Source: Dyadobacter koreensis
Lineage (GTDB): Bacteria; Bacteroidota; Bacteroidia; Cytophagales; Spirosomataceae
Reading direction: 5' to 3'
Length of the DNA: 64,000 nucleotides
NCBI RefSeq assembly: GCF_900108855.1
Contig: NZ_FNXY01000001.1
Coordinates: 1,054,001 to 1,118,000 of the forward strand
A program made the position numbers and the translations under genes. The notes under the pieces were generated by a model that saw only the letters and a program-made list of their open reading frames with translations, was not told the DNA's origin and ran no database searches. Below, in pieces: positions 33,551 to 43,180 of the stretch; positions within the stretch are counted from its first letter, which is position 1; each line of letters starts with the position of its first letter.

Positions 33551-36391
33551 TTACAGCCTGAACTTCACTCCGGCACGTCCCCAGAATGAATAAAACTGCT
33601 TTTGATAAATGCGCTCGCGCTCTCCGAAGTAATCTGTTTGTGGAGCCTTTGTCAGGTTTTGTGCTTCTGCATAAATGGAGATCCTGTCCGTAACACGGTA
33701 CGAAGCATTGGCATCGACCTGTATTCGTTGATGACGGATTACATCGGTTGCATCCTGATCGCCGAGCAGTACTGTGTAAGCTCCGTTGTAGTTCAGGTTT
33801 CCCTGTATTGTGAATTTCTTGTGGTTGAAAGAAAGTGATCCGTTGGCAGTATGATCGGCCTGGCCAGGCAGACGAAGATCCTTACGGAACTGCGCATCTG
33901 CACTTGAATGCGTGTAGGTATAGTTGGCAAGAACCGAAAGTCCTTTCAATATTCCCGGCAAAAATGTCAGGTTCGCCTGAACATTCAGTTCCACACCATA
34001 CACATTGGCATTGTCACCGTTCAGTGTTCTGAACCATCTCCAGCCGGTATACCGCTGTGCACCTTCAAATTCGTTTCCAGCCAATGCAAACACGCTGTTA
34101 TACTGGAATTTATTTATTTTTTTATAAAATACTCCCCCTGAAATAATCCCCAGATTGTTCAGATATTTCTCATACATCAGATCCACATTAGTAGCAAATG
34201 CGGGTTTCAGCTCCGGGTTTCCATCCGTGATCGTCTCACTCAGGATACTGATCACACGTCCTGGTACCAAATCGACAAAGTTTGGCCGCGAATATCCGTA
34301 AGTCAGTGCAGCACGTATCAGTGAAGATTTGTCAAGGTCATACTTGAACTGAATATTGGGAAGTACTTTGATGTAGTCATTCTTTTTTCTGTTTGGTGAG
34401 GTAGACACCCAGTTACCGTCTGCGTTGGTTTCAATGATGTTTCCTTTGTAGTCTACTTTTGTCTGTTCTATCCTTGCTCCCATCAAAAACATCAGTTTGT
34501 TGAACTGGATCCTGTTCATCACATATCCGGACAAAACAGTTTCCACTGCGTCATAGTAGTAGGAGTCAATGCTGTTTCTTGTTGCACCGGCATTAATCGG
34601 GAAAAGACTGGTACCCAGATTTGCATTCAGGAAATCAATCGTTTTATCTTTATCCACGCCGAGGCCGAAATTAGTATTACCGTCCAGCAGATCAGAAGAA
34701 ATTTCAGGATTTCCACTGAAATTAGCCAGATTTCCGGCCGCAGCTGTACCCGCGTAGGTGGTGACAATTGTTTCGTCAGGACGGAATCTTTTGTTATGCA
34801 TGCTTTTTAGCTTCGCACCTGCCTTAAAAAAGGCCGTATTATTTCCGATTTTATAAGGCACGCTGGCATTCAGGCGGGCGGTGAAATTTTTCCCGTTCGT
34901 TGTCCACCAATCCCTTTCGACGGTATTGTAAGTATAGAGTGAAGCGTTGTTTTTCCAATCCGTTCCGTAAGCAGATAGATAATCCGTGCTGATATCTGAT
35001 ATGGAAAGCGGAATGTTGCCTGTGATGAAATTGTAGATACCCGACTTGTTAACGAATTCCGATTCGTTCATAAACAACCCGGCATCGAGTTTTACCGTTC
35101 CGATAACTGTTTCTCCCTGAATATTAAAGTTCAGATTGCTGTTGTCTTCTGTCGCCGATTTGATCTCGTTGTAACCACGTCCTCTGGAATTGGTATATTC
35201 TCCCTGTTCGTTGAGTACATTCCTTGCAGTTTGCATACGGGTACGTTTCCGGTAGCGGGTCAGCTCGTTGTTGTGATTGCTGTACATCACATTGGCCACG
35301 ATGCTGGTAGTCGGGCTGAAATTGTAATCAATCGTAGCCGAAGTCCCGGTTCTGGTACGCTGGTTTTCTACATACAAAAGACGGATATCGGTAGGGAAAT
35401 AAATTCTTCCTTTTCCGTAATCATTTGCTTCCCAAACCTGGGAGCGTATTTCGTCATAACCATTCTTAGTCCTAAAATAACTTCCCGTTGCCATGACGCC
35501 CAGCTTACCGTTGGGATTTTTATCATCAGCCAAAAATCGTTTGCCCAGAGAGATATTTCCTATTCCGTTTAAATTGCTGCGCAGATTGTTATATCCGGCG
35601 CCCAGATCAACTGATAGCTTCGTTCTCAGTGAGGTGGCCGTAGGCGTTTTCATGTTGATCACACCGGCAATGGCATCACCATCCAGATCTGGCGTCAGTG
35701 TTTTAACTACTTCCATAGACGACAGCACGTTGATCGGTATCACATCGAGCTGCGCGTTCCGCGAACCGTCTTCCTGTGTTCCCATGATCTGCTCTCCGTT
35801 TACATTGATGGTCGTAAAATTACCCGGCGTACCACGCATCTGTACGGTTGCGCCTTCCCCGCTGCTATTTCTTCCAATTGTCACTCCCGGCAGACGCTGC
35901 AATGATTCGGCAACGTTCAAATCCGGAAACCGGCCCATCAGGTCAGCAGAAATGACCTGCTTGATGTTATCAGAATTCCGCTGCTGGTTGAGCGCTTTCC
36001 GTTGCCCTTCCTGATTAGCTGTCACTGTAACCTCACCCAGATTAAGATTTGCAGCTTTCATATTGATGTTCAGAAAAACCGTTTTTCCGGCCACCACGGT
36101 AATCTCTTTTTCGTCAGGCTGAAAACCCATATAATTGATTGAGACAGTCTGGACACCTGCCGGAACATTCAGCAGCGTGTAGTTTCCTGAAAGATCAGTG
36201 GCAACGCCAAAAGTAGTTCCTTTCAAAAAAACCGAAGCTCCTGGAAGAATTTCGCCATTTGTACCCATTACCTGCCCTTTTACATTACCACCGCCTTGTG
36301 CAAAAGCGGGTAAAGTAAGACTGAAAACAATCCAGAGCGCTGCCAGCATTCCCCCGGTGAGGGCACAGCAATTTTTGAGTAGTTTTTTCAT
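33551..36391 (-). CDS. TonB-dependent receptor with carboxypeptidase-like N-terminal domain
   Basis: A 946-residue outer-membrane receptor: signal peptide, CarboxypepD_reg domain (KGQVMGTNGEILPGASVFLK), plug (ESLQRLPGVTIGRNSSGEGA, QMRGTPGNFTTINVNGEQIM, VVKTLTPDLDGDAIAGVINM) and barrel ending in FYSFWGRAGVKFRL with C-terminal aromatic/Leu. The plug type belongs to the OmpA-like carbohydrate receptors common in Xanthomonas/Caulobacter rather than to SusC, and there is no SusD gene in the operon. It probably imports oligosaccharides released outside by the upstream glycosidases. Spacing of 32 bp and 54 bp to its neighbours supports cotranscription. Confidence 0.94.
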   Translation of the reverse strand: MKKLLKNCCALTGGMLAALWIVFSLTLPAFAQGGGNVKGQVMGTNGEILPGASVFLKGTTFGVATDLSGNYTLLNVPAGVQTVSINYMGFQPDEKEITVVAGKTVFLNINMKAANLNLGEVTVTANQEGQRKALNQQRNSDNIKQVISADLMGRFPDLNVAESLQRLPGVTIGRNSSGEGATVQMRGTPGNFTTINVNGEQIMGTQEDGSRNAQLDVIPINVLSSMEVVKTLTPDLDGDAIAGVINMKTPTATSLRTKLSVDLGAGYNNLRSNLNGIGNISLGKRFLADDKNPNGKLGVMATGSYFRTKNGYDEIRSQVWEANDYGKGRIYFPTDIRLLYVENQRTRTGTSATIDYNFSPTTSIVANVMYSNHNNELTRYRKRTRMQTARNVLNEQGEYTNSRGRGYNEIKSATEDNSNLNFNIQGETVIGTVKLDAGLFMNESEFVNKSGIYNFITGNIPLSISDISTDYLSAYGTDWKNNASLYTYNTVERDWWTTNGKNFTARLNASVPYKIGNNTAFFKAGAKLKSMHNKRFRPDETIVTTYAGTAAAGNLANFSGNPEISSDLLDGNTNFGLGVDKDKTIDFLNANLGTSLFPINAGATRNSIDSYYYDAVETVLSGYVMNRIQFNKLMFLMGARIEQTKVDYKGNIIETNADGNWVSTSPNRKKNDYIKVLPNIQFKYDLDKSSLIRAALTYGYSRPNFVDLVPGRVISILSETITDGNPELKPAFATNVDLMYEKYLNNLGIISGGVFYKKINKFQYNSVFALAGNEFEGAQRYTGWRWFRTLNGDNANVYGVELNVQANLTFLPGILKGLSVLANYTYTHSSADAQFRKDLRLPGQADHTANGSLSFNHKKFTIQGNLNYNGAYTVLLGDQDATDVIRHQRIQVDANASYRVTDRISIYAEAQNLTKAPQTDYFGERERIYQKQFYSFWGRAGVKFRL

Positions 36392-36423
36392 ACAATAGAT
36401 AAAGGAATAAGGAAGTGGGAGAT

Positions 36424-37671
36424 TTATTTAAATTTATAAGCGGTATAATCGACCAAAAACCGAAGTGCGAAAATGCTGCCCGTATCGCGGTTGGTAAGCC
36501 ATACTTTGCCTTTCCTGAACCTGGTCCGTGTTTCCAGTACAGCTCCTCTCAGGTTGGGATCAGGATGGTCGCTTGCATATCTGTTTTGCAGCAGCCAGTT
36601 TGCCGATTTTTCAATGTTGGCATCAAACTGTTTGTATCCATTTTGTGAAAGCTGTATCCAGACAATTCCTGCCAGCGCCGCAGCTGATCCTGTCACAGAT
36701 CCTTTGTCGGGCTGTCTGCCATTCAGATAATTGTCGTAAAACATAGTACCGTCTTTTTGCTGCGCTTTGGCAAAAACTTCTGCTGTACGTGCGGCTGCAT
36801 CCAGGTATTTTTTGTCGCCGGTTAATTTGAATGCCTCAATCAGCGATTCGGCATACCAAAGTGGAAAACGCGGATGAAATGATCTTTCCTGAACAGAATT
36901 GGGCATAAAACTCATCCAGACACCTTCCGGCCCCTGTTTCTCGATCAGGCTGTTGCAAAGATTGATGAACGCATCTTTGAACTTTTTGTCTCCCGAAAAC
37001 TCAAATGCATCCTTGAACAACCAACCTTCGGTATTTGGGCGCGAGACGTCAAAGAGCTCCTGCTTTTGCTTTGACTTCCAGAAAGGACTGTATTCTTTAA
37101 GCACTTCACCCGTTTTAGCATCTACATTATCGTAGCAAACTCCCTTTTCAGGATCGTACATGTTTTTCATCATCCAGTAGGCTGCAGACGTGGCGACCTT
37201 GGCATACTTCGGATTTTTGGTCACCCTTGACAATTCATAAATTCCGGGGGTTCCGTCCGAAACGGTTGCAAAGACAATAAAATCTTCTCCGATGGAATCC
37301 CCATGCCGGGCATCGACCATTCCCTTCAAAACAGGATGATCTTTAATTTCCAGTCCTGCCCACCAATCACCTCCCCTTGTTGCAGCGGTCAGATATTTTT
37401 TATTACCTGTCTGTTTATAGGCAGCCAGCAGCGCATTCACCGCCTGACCCGTGTGCCAGGGAACTTCGTAATCGTACCATTTCCCCTCGGTCATGTTGTA
37501 GTCGCATTTGGATTTACCCTCCGCATCCATCATCACTTCGGAAACATATTTTGCGATCTGATCGATAGCCAGTACCACATCCTGCTTTTTTGCCTGAGCC
37601 CTGGCCACAGATCCTGTGAGAACCAGCAACATCCAAAGCGATAAATAAAAAATCCGGTTACTCCGCATCAT
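36424..37671 (-). CDS. Secreted alpha/alpha-toroid (six-hairpin glycosidase-like) protein
   Basis: A 415-residue protein with a signal peptide (IFYLSLWMLLVLTGSVARAQ) and repeating helical pairs such as HTGQAVNALLAAYKQTGNKK, YAESLIEAFKLTGDKKYLDA and GSAAALAGIVWIQLSQNG. This repeat pattern (an aromatic turn then GDKKYLDAA) is that of (alpha/alpha)6-barrel glycosidases and lyases, including unsaturated glucuronyl hydrolases and pectate-degrading enzymes. No catalytic dyad could be assigned with certainty; the segment HPVLKGMVDARHGDSIGEDF is a candidate active-site region. Its start overlaps the stop of the GH20 gene by 14 bp, so translation is coupled. Confidence 0.7.
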   Translation of the reverse strand: MMRSNRIFYLSLWMLLVLTGSVARAQAKKQDVVLAIDQIAKYVSEVMMDAEGKSKCDYNMTEGKWYDYEVPWHTGQAVNALLAAYKQTGNKKYLTAATRGGDWWAGLEIKDHPVLKGMVDARHGDSIGEDFIVFATVSDGTPGIYELSRVTKNPKYAKVATSAAYWMMKNMYDPEKGVCYDNVDAKTGEVLKEYSPFWKSKQKQELFDVSRPNTEGWLFKDAFEFSGDKKFKDAFINLCNSLIEKQGPEGVWMSFMPNSVQERSFHPRFPLWYAESLIEAFKLTGDKKYLDAAARTAEVFAKAQQKDGTMFYDNYLNGRQPDKGSVTGSAAALAGIVWIQLSQNGYKQFDANIEKSANWLLQNRYASDHPDPNLRGAVLETRTRFRKGKVWLTNRDTGSIFALRFLVDYTAYKFK

Positions 37672-40273
37672 ACGTTTTGTTTTTAGAATTTGTCTGATAT
37701 TTATGTTTACTGTTTACAACCTCCACGCCCTGACCAAGCCGCATACTGAAACGCCAGGGAGCATTGGTTTTTCCAGGTACTTTTAGCAGAAAAAGATGGT
37801 TTCCTTTACCCAAAGCGAGTGTGATTTTTTGCTCTTCTGAACCCGCTTTCTGGCCTGAAATGACCGCTACTTTTTTACCGTCACTGAAAACCTCAGTGCC
37901 GTTTGCTGCGTTAACAAATGCTTCGGTCACCTCTTTTCCGGTGACATTTAGTGTACAATATGCGTAAGCCGTGGCAGGTGTTTTTTTTTCAAAATACTCA
38001 TTGAGGTCAATCATTCCTCCGCTTTTGGAAGCGAATTTATGCCAGCGGTAATTCTTACCTTTGTAAGTTGCAATGCCCCCGGGAATGGGTGGTTTGTCGT
38101 ATTCTTCATTTTCCGAATACATAAATGACGGAATGGTCGCGTTTGTTTCTGCCGGAAAAGGCCCTGTTAAAAGCCAGTACTGGAAATAAGTATATGGCGT
38201 TTCATAGATGGATAAACCAATCTGATCGGCGTCGGGCAATTGGAGTTTACCGGCAGCCGACAAAGCAGAATTTTTTAATACATTCTCCAGATCACCAAGT
38301 TCCCTGATTTTGGTATCGTATGGAGCCATGACCACATCCAGCCAATACTCCTGGTTTTCAGCTCTCCAAAGCTGACGGAAACTATTTTGAAGTGAGACAT
38401 ATCTTTCTTTAAGTTGTTTTAAAGAATCGGCAGACTGAATCAGTAAATTCCTGGCCTGTTCCAAACGAGTGCCATTTATTCTGCCCGCTTCCCGGTAAAC
38501 AGCTGCCTGAGTGGCCAGAAGCTGACGGGAATCCATCATGATCTGATACTGAGCTATCGTGTGCGCCAGCGTACTGATATCGCCTGTATTGAATTTGGCT
38601 GAACTGACAGCAAGCAAATCAGAGGCCTGGTTAAGAATCTTTTTTGCCGCCGGTACATCCGTGTTGTTCAGCCACAATTGTTTTCCTTTACCTGGAACCA
38701 TTTGCTGATGCCATAACAGATCATTCAGGTTGTAAGTCAGCGCCAGACTTCGCAGCTCCATCAACTTAAAGACCGCTTTTACATAATTGGTATTGTCCGA
38801 TCCATAGGCAGTTCTACTGTATCTTGAATCAAATGTTTTTTCATTTGCAGTTTTTAGGTTCCAGCTCTTTTCTGCCGCCGCGTATACTCCATACCAGTCT
38901 CCGGAAAAAAGATATGCACCGCCATCGTCCCAGAGCGTGGTGAATGCACCGGTTGCGCCACTGGCTTTTCCTGCCTGCATAAAACCTTTGATGTTGGATT
39001 TGGCCATGACCAAATCGGGAAACATCCGGTAAGAATTCAGCACACCCGGACAAACCATAAATTCGAGTCCGCGGTTGGCAAATGGTTTGATCCATTTATC
39101 ATAATTATTATTTGATCCATATTCCCAGGTCAGGTAAACCACGTCTTTTGGGAGCATGTCAGGGATCTTGTCGTATTGGATGGCCACATCTCCCCAGAGC
39201 ATCATTTTTTTATTGTGACGCTTTAAAATGTCATACAGAAAATTGAGATGGTCCGCATAGAACCGGGCCGCACCGATGCTGTCAATGTATGCTTTTGATT
39301 TCCCCTTGTTCAGATCGAAGGTTTCGTCGCAATTCACATTAAACCAGGGCGCGTTAAATGCATCGCAAAGTTCGCCGATCACATCTGTCAGAAATTGTTT
39401 TGCTTTGGGATCCAAAGGCGAGATCAACGAGCCGGTCTCTCCCATGGAACTGTATTGAGGCAGCGCAAGTATTTTCTCAAAATGACCGAAAGACTGAAAA
39501 CTACCGATCAGTTTTATGTGAAATTGCTCCGCGTAAGCCGATAATTCTTTGATCTGCGCAATGGTCAGTTTACCATCTTTTGGAGCAAAATCGGGATGCG
39601 ACAACGGCTGCACGACATGTTCGATGTAAAAAGAAAGGTAGTTGATCTTCAACTCGGCCATCCTTTCTATCTGCTTTTTGATATAATCCAGCTTTGATAT
39701 CGGCCCTCTACTGATGTCGTCAAAAATAACCCTGGTTTCAAAAACGGGCCAGTCGGCAATAAATACTTCCCGGTTCCAGCCAGCCCGTGTAAGCTGCCGG
39801 AGTGTCTGAAGACCATAAAAAAGCCCCGTCTCCGTATTGGCCGCAATAACGACTTTCCCCTTTTTTGCGCTTAACAGATAACCTTCATTGCCAATGCTGT
39901 CATTATAAGTTTGAGCTCTGTTCCAAAATTCGGGCTGCTTTTCTTTTGCTTCGTTAAGAAACAGAAGCTCGACGGTGTTGGATTCTGCCTTTTTAGAATC
40001 TTTAATTTCCGGTTTAAATGCTTCCCAGTGTGCCTTCAACCGGACGGATTGTTCAGGGCTCAGATCTGTTGTTTTGAATTCAATATTTGAAGAAAAAACA
40101 AAAGAAACAGTTCCCTGGCTCGCAAACTGAGGATGAGGCAGTACCGGCAAACCCCGCACTGCGCTGTCTGCCCGTGATTTCTCCCCGAAACCGGCAACCG
40201 GTCCTGGCGATGCTTCAAGCTGCTGATTCAGCACAATAATTTGTAGAATTAAAATGAAAACACTCCTAATCAT
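37658..40273 (-). CDS. GH20-like beta-N-acetylhexosaminidase
   Basis: An 871-residue exported protein. After the signal peptide there is a GH20 N-terminal alpha/beta domain (EGYLLSAKKGKVVIAANTET, GLFYGLQTLRQL), then a TIM barrel: FDDISRGPISKLDYIKKQIE, YIEHVVQPLSHPDFAPKDG, HIKLIGSFQSFGHFEKILAL and FNVNCDETFDL with the Asp-Glu catalytic pair near residue 317. GH20 enzymes remove terminal GlcNAc or GalNAc using the substrate acetamido group and the Asp before the Glu. The C-terminal ~300 residues form helical and beta-sandwich modules of unknown role. It overlaps its upstream neighbour by 4 bp. It supports an amino sugar in the substrate. Confidence 0.85.
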   Translation of the reverse strand: MIRSVFILILQIIVLNQQLEASPGPVAGFGEKSRADSAVRGLPVLPHPQFASQGTVSFVFSSNIEFKTTDLSPEQSVRLKAHWEAFKPEIKDSKKAESNTVELLFLNEAKEKQPEFWNRAQTYNDSIGNEGYLLSAKKGKVVIAANTETGLFYGLQTLRQLTRAGWNREVFIADWPVFETRVIFDDISRGPISKLDYIKKQIERMAELKINYLSFYIEHVVQPLSHPDFAPKDGKLTIAQIKELSAYAEQFHIKLIGSFQSFGHFEKILALPQYSSMGETGSLISPLDPKAKQFLTDVIGELCDAFNAPWFNVNCDETFDLNKGKSKAYIDSIGAARFYADHLNFLYDILKRHNKKMMLWGDVAIQYDKIPDMLPKDVVYLTWEYGSNNNYDKWIKPFANRGLEFMVCPGVLNSYRMFPDLVMAKSNIKGFMQAGKASGATGAFTTLWDDGGAYLFSGDWYGVYAAAEKSWNLKTANEKTFDSRYSRTAYGSDNTNYVKAVFKLMELRSLALTYNLNDLLWHQQMVPGKGKQLWLNNTDVPAAKKILNQASDLLAVSSAKFNTGDISTLAHTIAQYQIMMDSRQLLATQAAVYREAGRINGTRLEQARNLLIQSADSLKQLKERYVSLQNSFRQLWRAENQEYWLDVVMAPYDTKIRELGDLENVLKNSALSAAGKLQLPDADQIGLSIYETPYTYFQYWLLTGPFPAETNATIPSFMYSENEEYDKPPIPGGIATYKGKNYRWHKFASKSGGMIDLNEYFEKKTPATAYAYCTLNVTGKEVTEAFVNAANGTEVFSDGKKVAVISGQKAGSEEQKITLALGKGNHLFLLKVPGKTNAPWRFSMRLGQGVEVVNSKHKYQTNSKNKTYDAE

Positions 40274-43152
40274 TTGATTGTCTTTTTAATGTCCGGATAG
40301 CTATATCCGATTGTCACACTATTGTTTTGGGAATTCACTTCCGGTCCATCGTATTTAACCAGGACACTGATCTGATGCTTTCCGGGTTTTGGTTTCCAGT
40401 TGAAATGAATGGTTTTTACACGCGGATGAAGATCATTCGGCGCTTCAATCACATCAACAGCAGTGCTGTCCGATACAGCCCCATTCGTATTCAGGTAAGC
40501 CATCGCGGGAGCCGAAGGTGCATTGCCAATGTTGTGCAGCGCACAATGAATCTTCAACATTCCCGACTGATCGCCAGATTCAGAAATTACAACGTCATTG
40601 CGAGAAAGAGCTAAGTCTGGTAACGATTCTGCTTTTTGTTTAATTTCGCTTATTCTGCTCACCCGAACTACGACCTGCGCTCTTGCAGGCAGCGCAATTT
40701 TAATCACTCCTACCCTTTCATTGATGGTTACCAACTTTTCTTCGATCTGCTTTTCTGCAACCGTGTCATCATTTTTATCCAGCCCGACATTTACTTTGTA
40801 TACGCCGGGTGTCAGCATCCAGGTATTCATTTCCACCTGCTTCTGATCGCCGGCATTGCAGAGTGAAACCAGGGCCGAAGTTTTACCACCGTTTCGAACA
40901 AAAACGGATACATCCGGGCCTGTGTTTTTCCAGGTAGCCACCAAAGCAGGAAACTCAAATCCTCTGCCGAAATGGCCGGTGTACATGCCCGTCAGCAGGT
41001 CACTTCCTCTGACATACACCCGATCCGTAAATTTGACCTCACTGGTCATGAGCGGAAAATTATATCTTAGTGAATTAAGGATCACATCAAAACCTGACAG
41101 CATTTCGTTCTGGTTGCCAGTCAGCTGATACCTGTTGTAGGGTGAAGCATGCTGTCTGATCAGATCGTCATACCGGGTTTGGCCGGTCAGTTTGGCCGTC
41201 ATGGCGAAAATATTGCCGAACGGATTTGCACCTGCCGTTTTATCTTCGCCCCCGCTGATCAGCGTGCTCTTTACCCAGTCCGGCGAGCCCGGTTTGTACT
41301 TTTCAGTTGGATTCAGACTGACAGACGCTTTCGTCAAATCGGCCACTTTATTGATCGGGTTCAAAAACGAATCATTACCAGTAATTGCATGCAAGCCGGA
41401 CAGAAAACTGTACAATTCGCTGATATGCCCCAGATGGTCCCAGTTATAATAGTTATATCTCAGGCCGGGCTCGTACCATTTATCCGAATACCCCCCAATC
41501 TTTTCCTGTTCAAAGGAAACAGCCGGTGGAATCATACCCGCAGGCTTGCCATTTTCTTCTCTTGACGCATCTTCCACCCATGCCTGTGCCCACTCGGAAA
41601 ACTGTTTGATCAACAAAGGATTTTTGTTATACCACGCCGCCCAAAGTCCGGGTAGAAGCGCCCTGGCATTCAATGGAACATCAACTCCGTAAGGTTTTTC
41701 GTTCAGTGTTTCAGTCGCAGATAAATAATAAGATTTAAAATGACGGTGCCCGGCTTTTGTAATTCCCGACCAGACCTCACCAAAATTCTGCATGCTGATC
41801 ATGGCACGCTCCACGTAAGCCGGATCTGCATAACGCACCATAAACATGCCCGTATGCGAATCCCTGAAAAGCTCTGCCGAATGTTCGACGTCGTCTGTTT
41901 TCTTGTCATAACCCCGAACCAGTGCGCCACTGTTCCAGATCCCGTCGGCCAGCCGGGTGTAACCGACCCGGGCCAGACTGTCATCGGCACCCAGAATGGC
42001 AGGCAGCCACCAGCGGAGCATTTCTACATCATCTGCATATTTTCCTCCCAGCTCACCATTCTCAGACTGGCGGTGCTGTACCCACCAATGGATCACTTTC
42101 AACATCCGGGCCATAGCCTCCTGCTGTAAAACTGCCCATTTCGGCGCTCCGGACATATCCGAACCGGTTTTGAACGGATCTTCAATTTTTTCTCCTTTAT
42201 ACATTCTGATCAACCGGTGATTGGGAAACACCTTTGCCAACTGATCGAAATATACCTGTGACTTACTGCCTGGAAGTAATTCAGAATCTTCCTTTGCCAG
42301 CCAGTAATGAATTTTTGCAAGCAGGTAAAGTGATTTATAATACAGTGGATCGGCTGGATCAGCAACGATCTGATCCAGTAAGTCAATCGCAGCATACATG
42401 CGCTGGATCTGGTTCATTTTTGTCCGGGTGACAGCGAACGACCAGCCGGCCAGCTCATAATATCGCTCGGCTGTTAGGTGTTTTTGCAAAACATTAAGCC
42501 GGTTTTGCAGGGCCGTGTTAGCCGGATCTTTAAGTATTTGCACCTTCAAAGCGCCTTCAGATGCCGTCATTTCTCCGGCTTCCGTTTCCGGTATTTTGCA
42601 ATAACTTCCTTCCTCAATATCAGCAACAGACCTGAATTCGATGCGATACAAACCGACAATGTCAATCTTGCCAATCGATTTTATTTCTACAACAGCTCCG
42701 TTTTTTCCAACCGTTATTTTCCGACGAACGGATCTGTAAGGAAGCCGAAACCAGGGTGCTGATATGTTTTCTGTTACAACCTGACCATTGATCCCGATCT
42801 TTGCCTGCATCACATCCTGGCCGGGATGCCCTATTGTGATCAACAAAAAATACTCACCCTGCGGGATGTTGGTTTTAAAAATCAGTGTTTTTTCGCCCAC
42901 AACTCCGTCGCAAAATAAGGTGTCGGCAATTCTGTTATACAACGTATCAAAGGCATATTTTGGCCCGTTGATCCATCCATAACCGCGCTCCTTGCTGAAA
43001 ATCAAATCGGGATTCACGCCAAGATATCCGCTTTCAACGCGCGAAGATACTGTCCCCATATCATACAGGAAGTTCCCGGCCTGCTTTCCGTTCGCAGAGC
43101 AAACGTTGAGCAGACATACAACCAGAAGATATGTGAACCAAACTAACTTCAA
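40270..43152 (-). CDS. Large secreted multidomain protein with CBM-like front and CARDB tail
   Basis: A 960-residue protein with a signal peptide (LVWFTYLLVVCLLNVCSANG). Residues about 28-180 are a galactose-binding-like beta-sandwich (FLYDMGTVSSRVESGYLGVN, SKERGYGWINGPKYAFD) similar to the ones in rhamnogalacturonan-active enzymes. A large central region (about 180-760) has helical repeats plus segments such as GSDLLTGMYTGHFGRGFEFP that I cannot assign to a family. The end (about 840-960) is a CARDB-like beta domain (LPDLALSRNDVVISESGDQS). It may be a lyase or hydrolase with an unrecognised catalytic core. It is tightly coupled (4-bp overlap) to the GH20 gene. Confidence 0.75.
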   Translation of the reverse strand: MKLVWFTYLLVVCLLNVCSANGKQAGNFLYDMGTVSSRVESGYLGVNPDLIFSKERGYGWINGPKYAFDTLYNRIADTLFCDGVVGEKTLIFKTNIPQGEYFLLITIGHPGQDVMQAKIGINGQVVTENISAPWFRLPYRSVRRKITVGKNGAVVEIKSIGKIDIVGLYRIEFRSVADIEEGSYCKIPETEAGEMTASEGALKVQILKDPANTALQNRLNVLQKHLTAERYYELAGWSFAVTRTKMNQIQRMYAAIDLLDQIVADPADPLYYKSLYLLAKIHYWLAKEDSELLPGSKSQVYFDQLAKVFPNHRLIRMYKGEKIEDPFKTGSDMSGAPKWAVLQQEAMARMLKVIHWWVQHRQSENGELGGKYADDVEMLRWWLPAILGADDSLARVGYTRLADGIWNSGALVRGYDKKTDDVEHSAELFRDSHTGMFMVRYADPAYVERAMISMQNFGEVWSGITKAGHRHFKSYYLSATETLNEKPYGVDVPLNARALLPGLWAAWYNKNPLLIKQFSEWAQAWVEDASREENGKPAGMIPPAVSFEQEKIGGYSDKWYEPGLRYNYYNWDHLGHISELYSFLSGLHAITGNDSFLNPINKVADLTKASVSLNPTEKYKPGSPDWVKSTLISGGEDKTAGANPFGNIFAMTAKLTGQTRYDDLIRQHASPYNRYQLTGNQNEMLSGFDVILNSLRYNFPLMTSEVKFTDRVYVRGSDLLTGMYTGHFGRGFEFPALVATWKNTGPDVSVFVRNGGKTSALVSLCNAGDQKQVEMNTWMLTPGVYKVNVGLDKNDDTVAEKQIEEKLVTINERVGVIKIALPARAQVVVRVSRISEIKQKAESLPDLALSRNDVVISESGDQSGMLKIHCALHNIGNAPSAPAMAYLNTNGAVSDSTAVDVIEAPNDLHPRVKTIHFNWKPKPGKHQISVLVKYDGPEVNSQNNSVTIGYSYPDIKKTIK

Positions 43153-43180
43153 TGTGTATACGTTTAATAAAATGATATGT

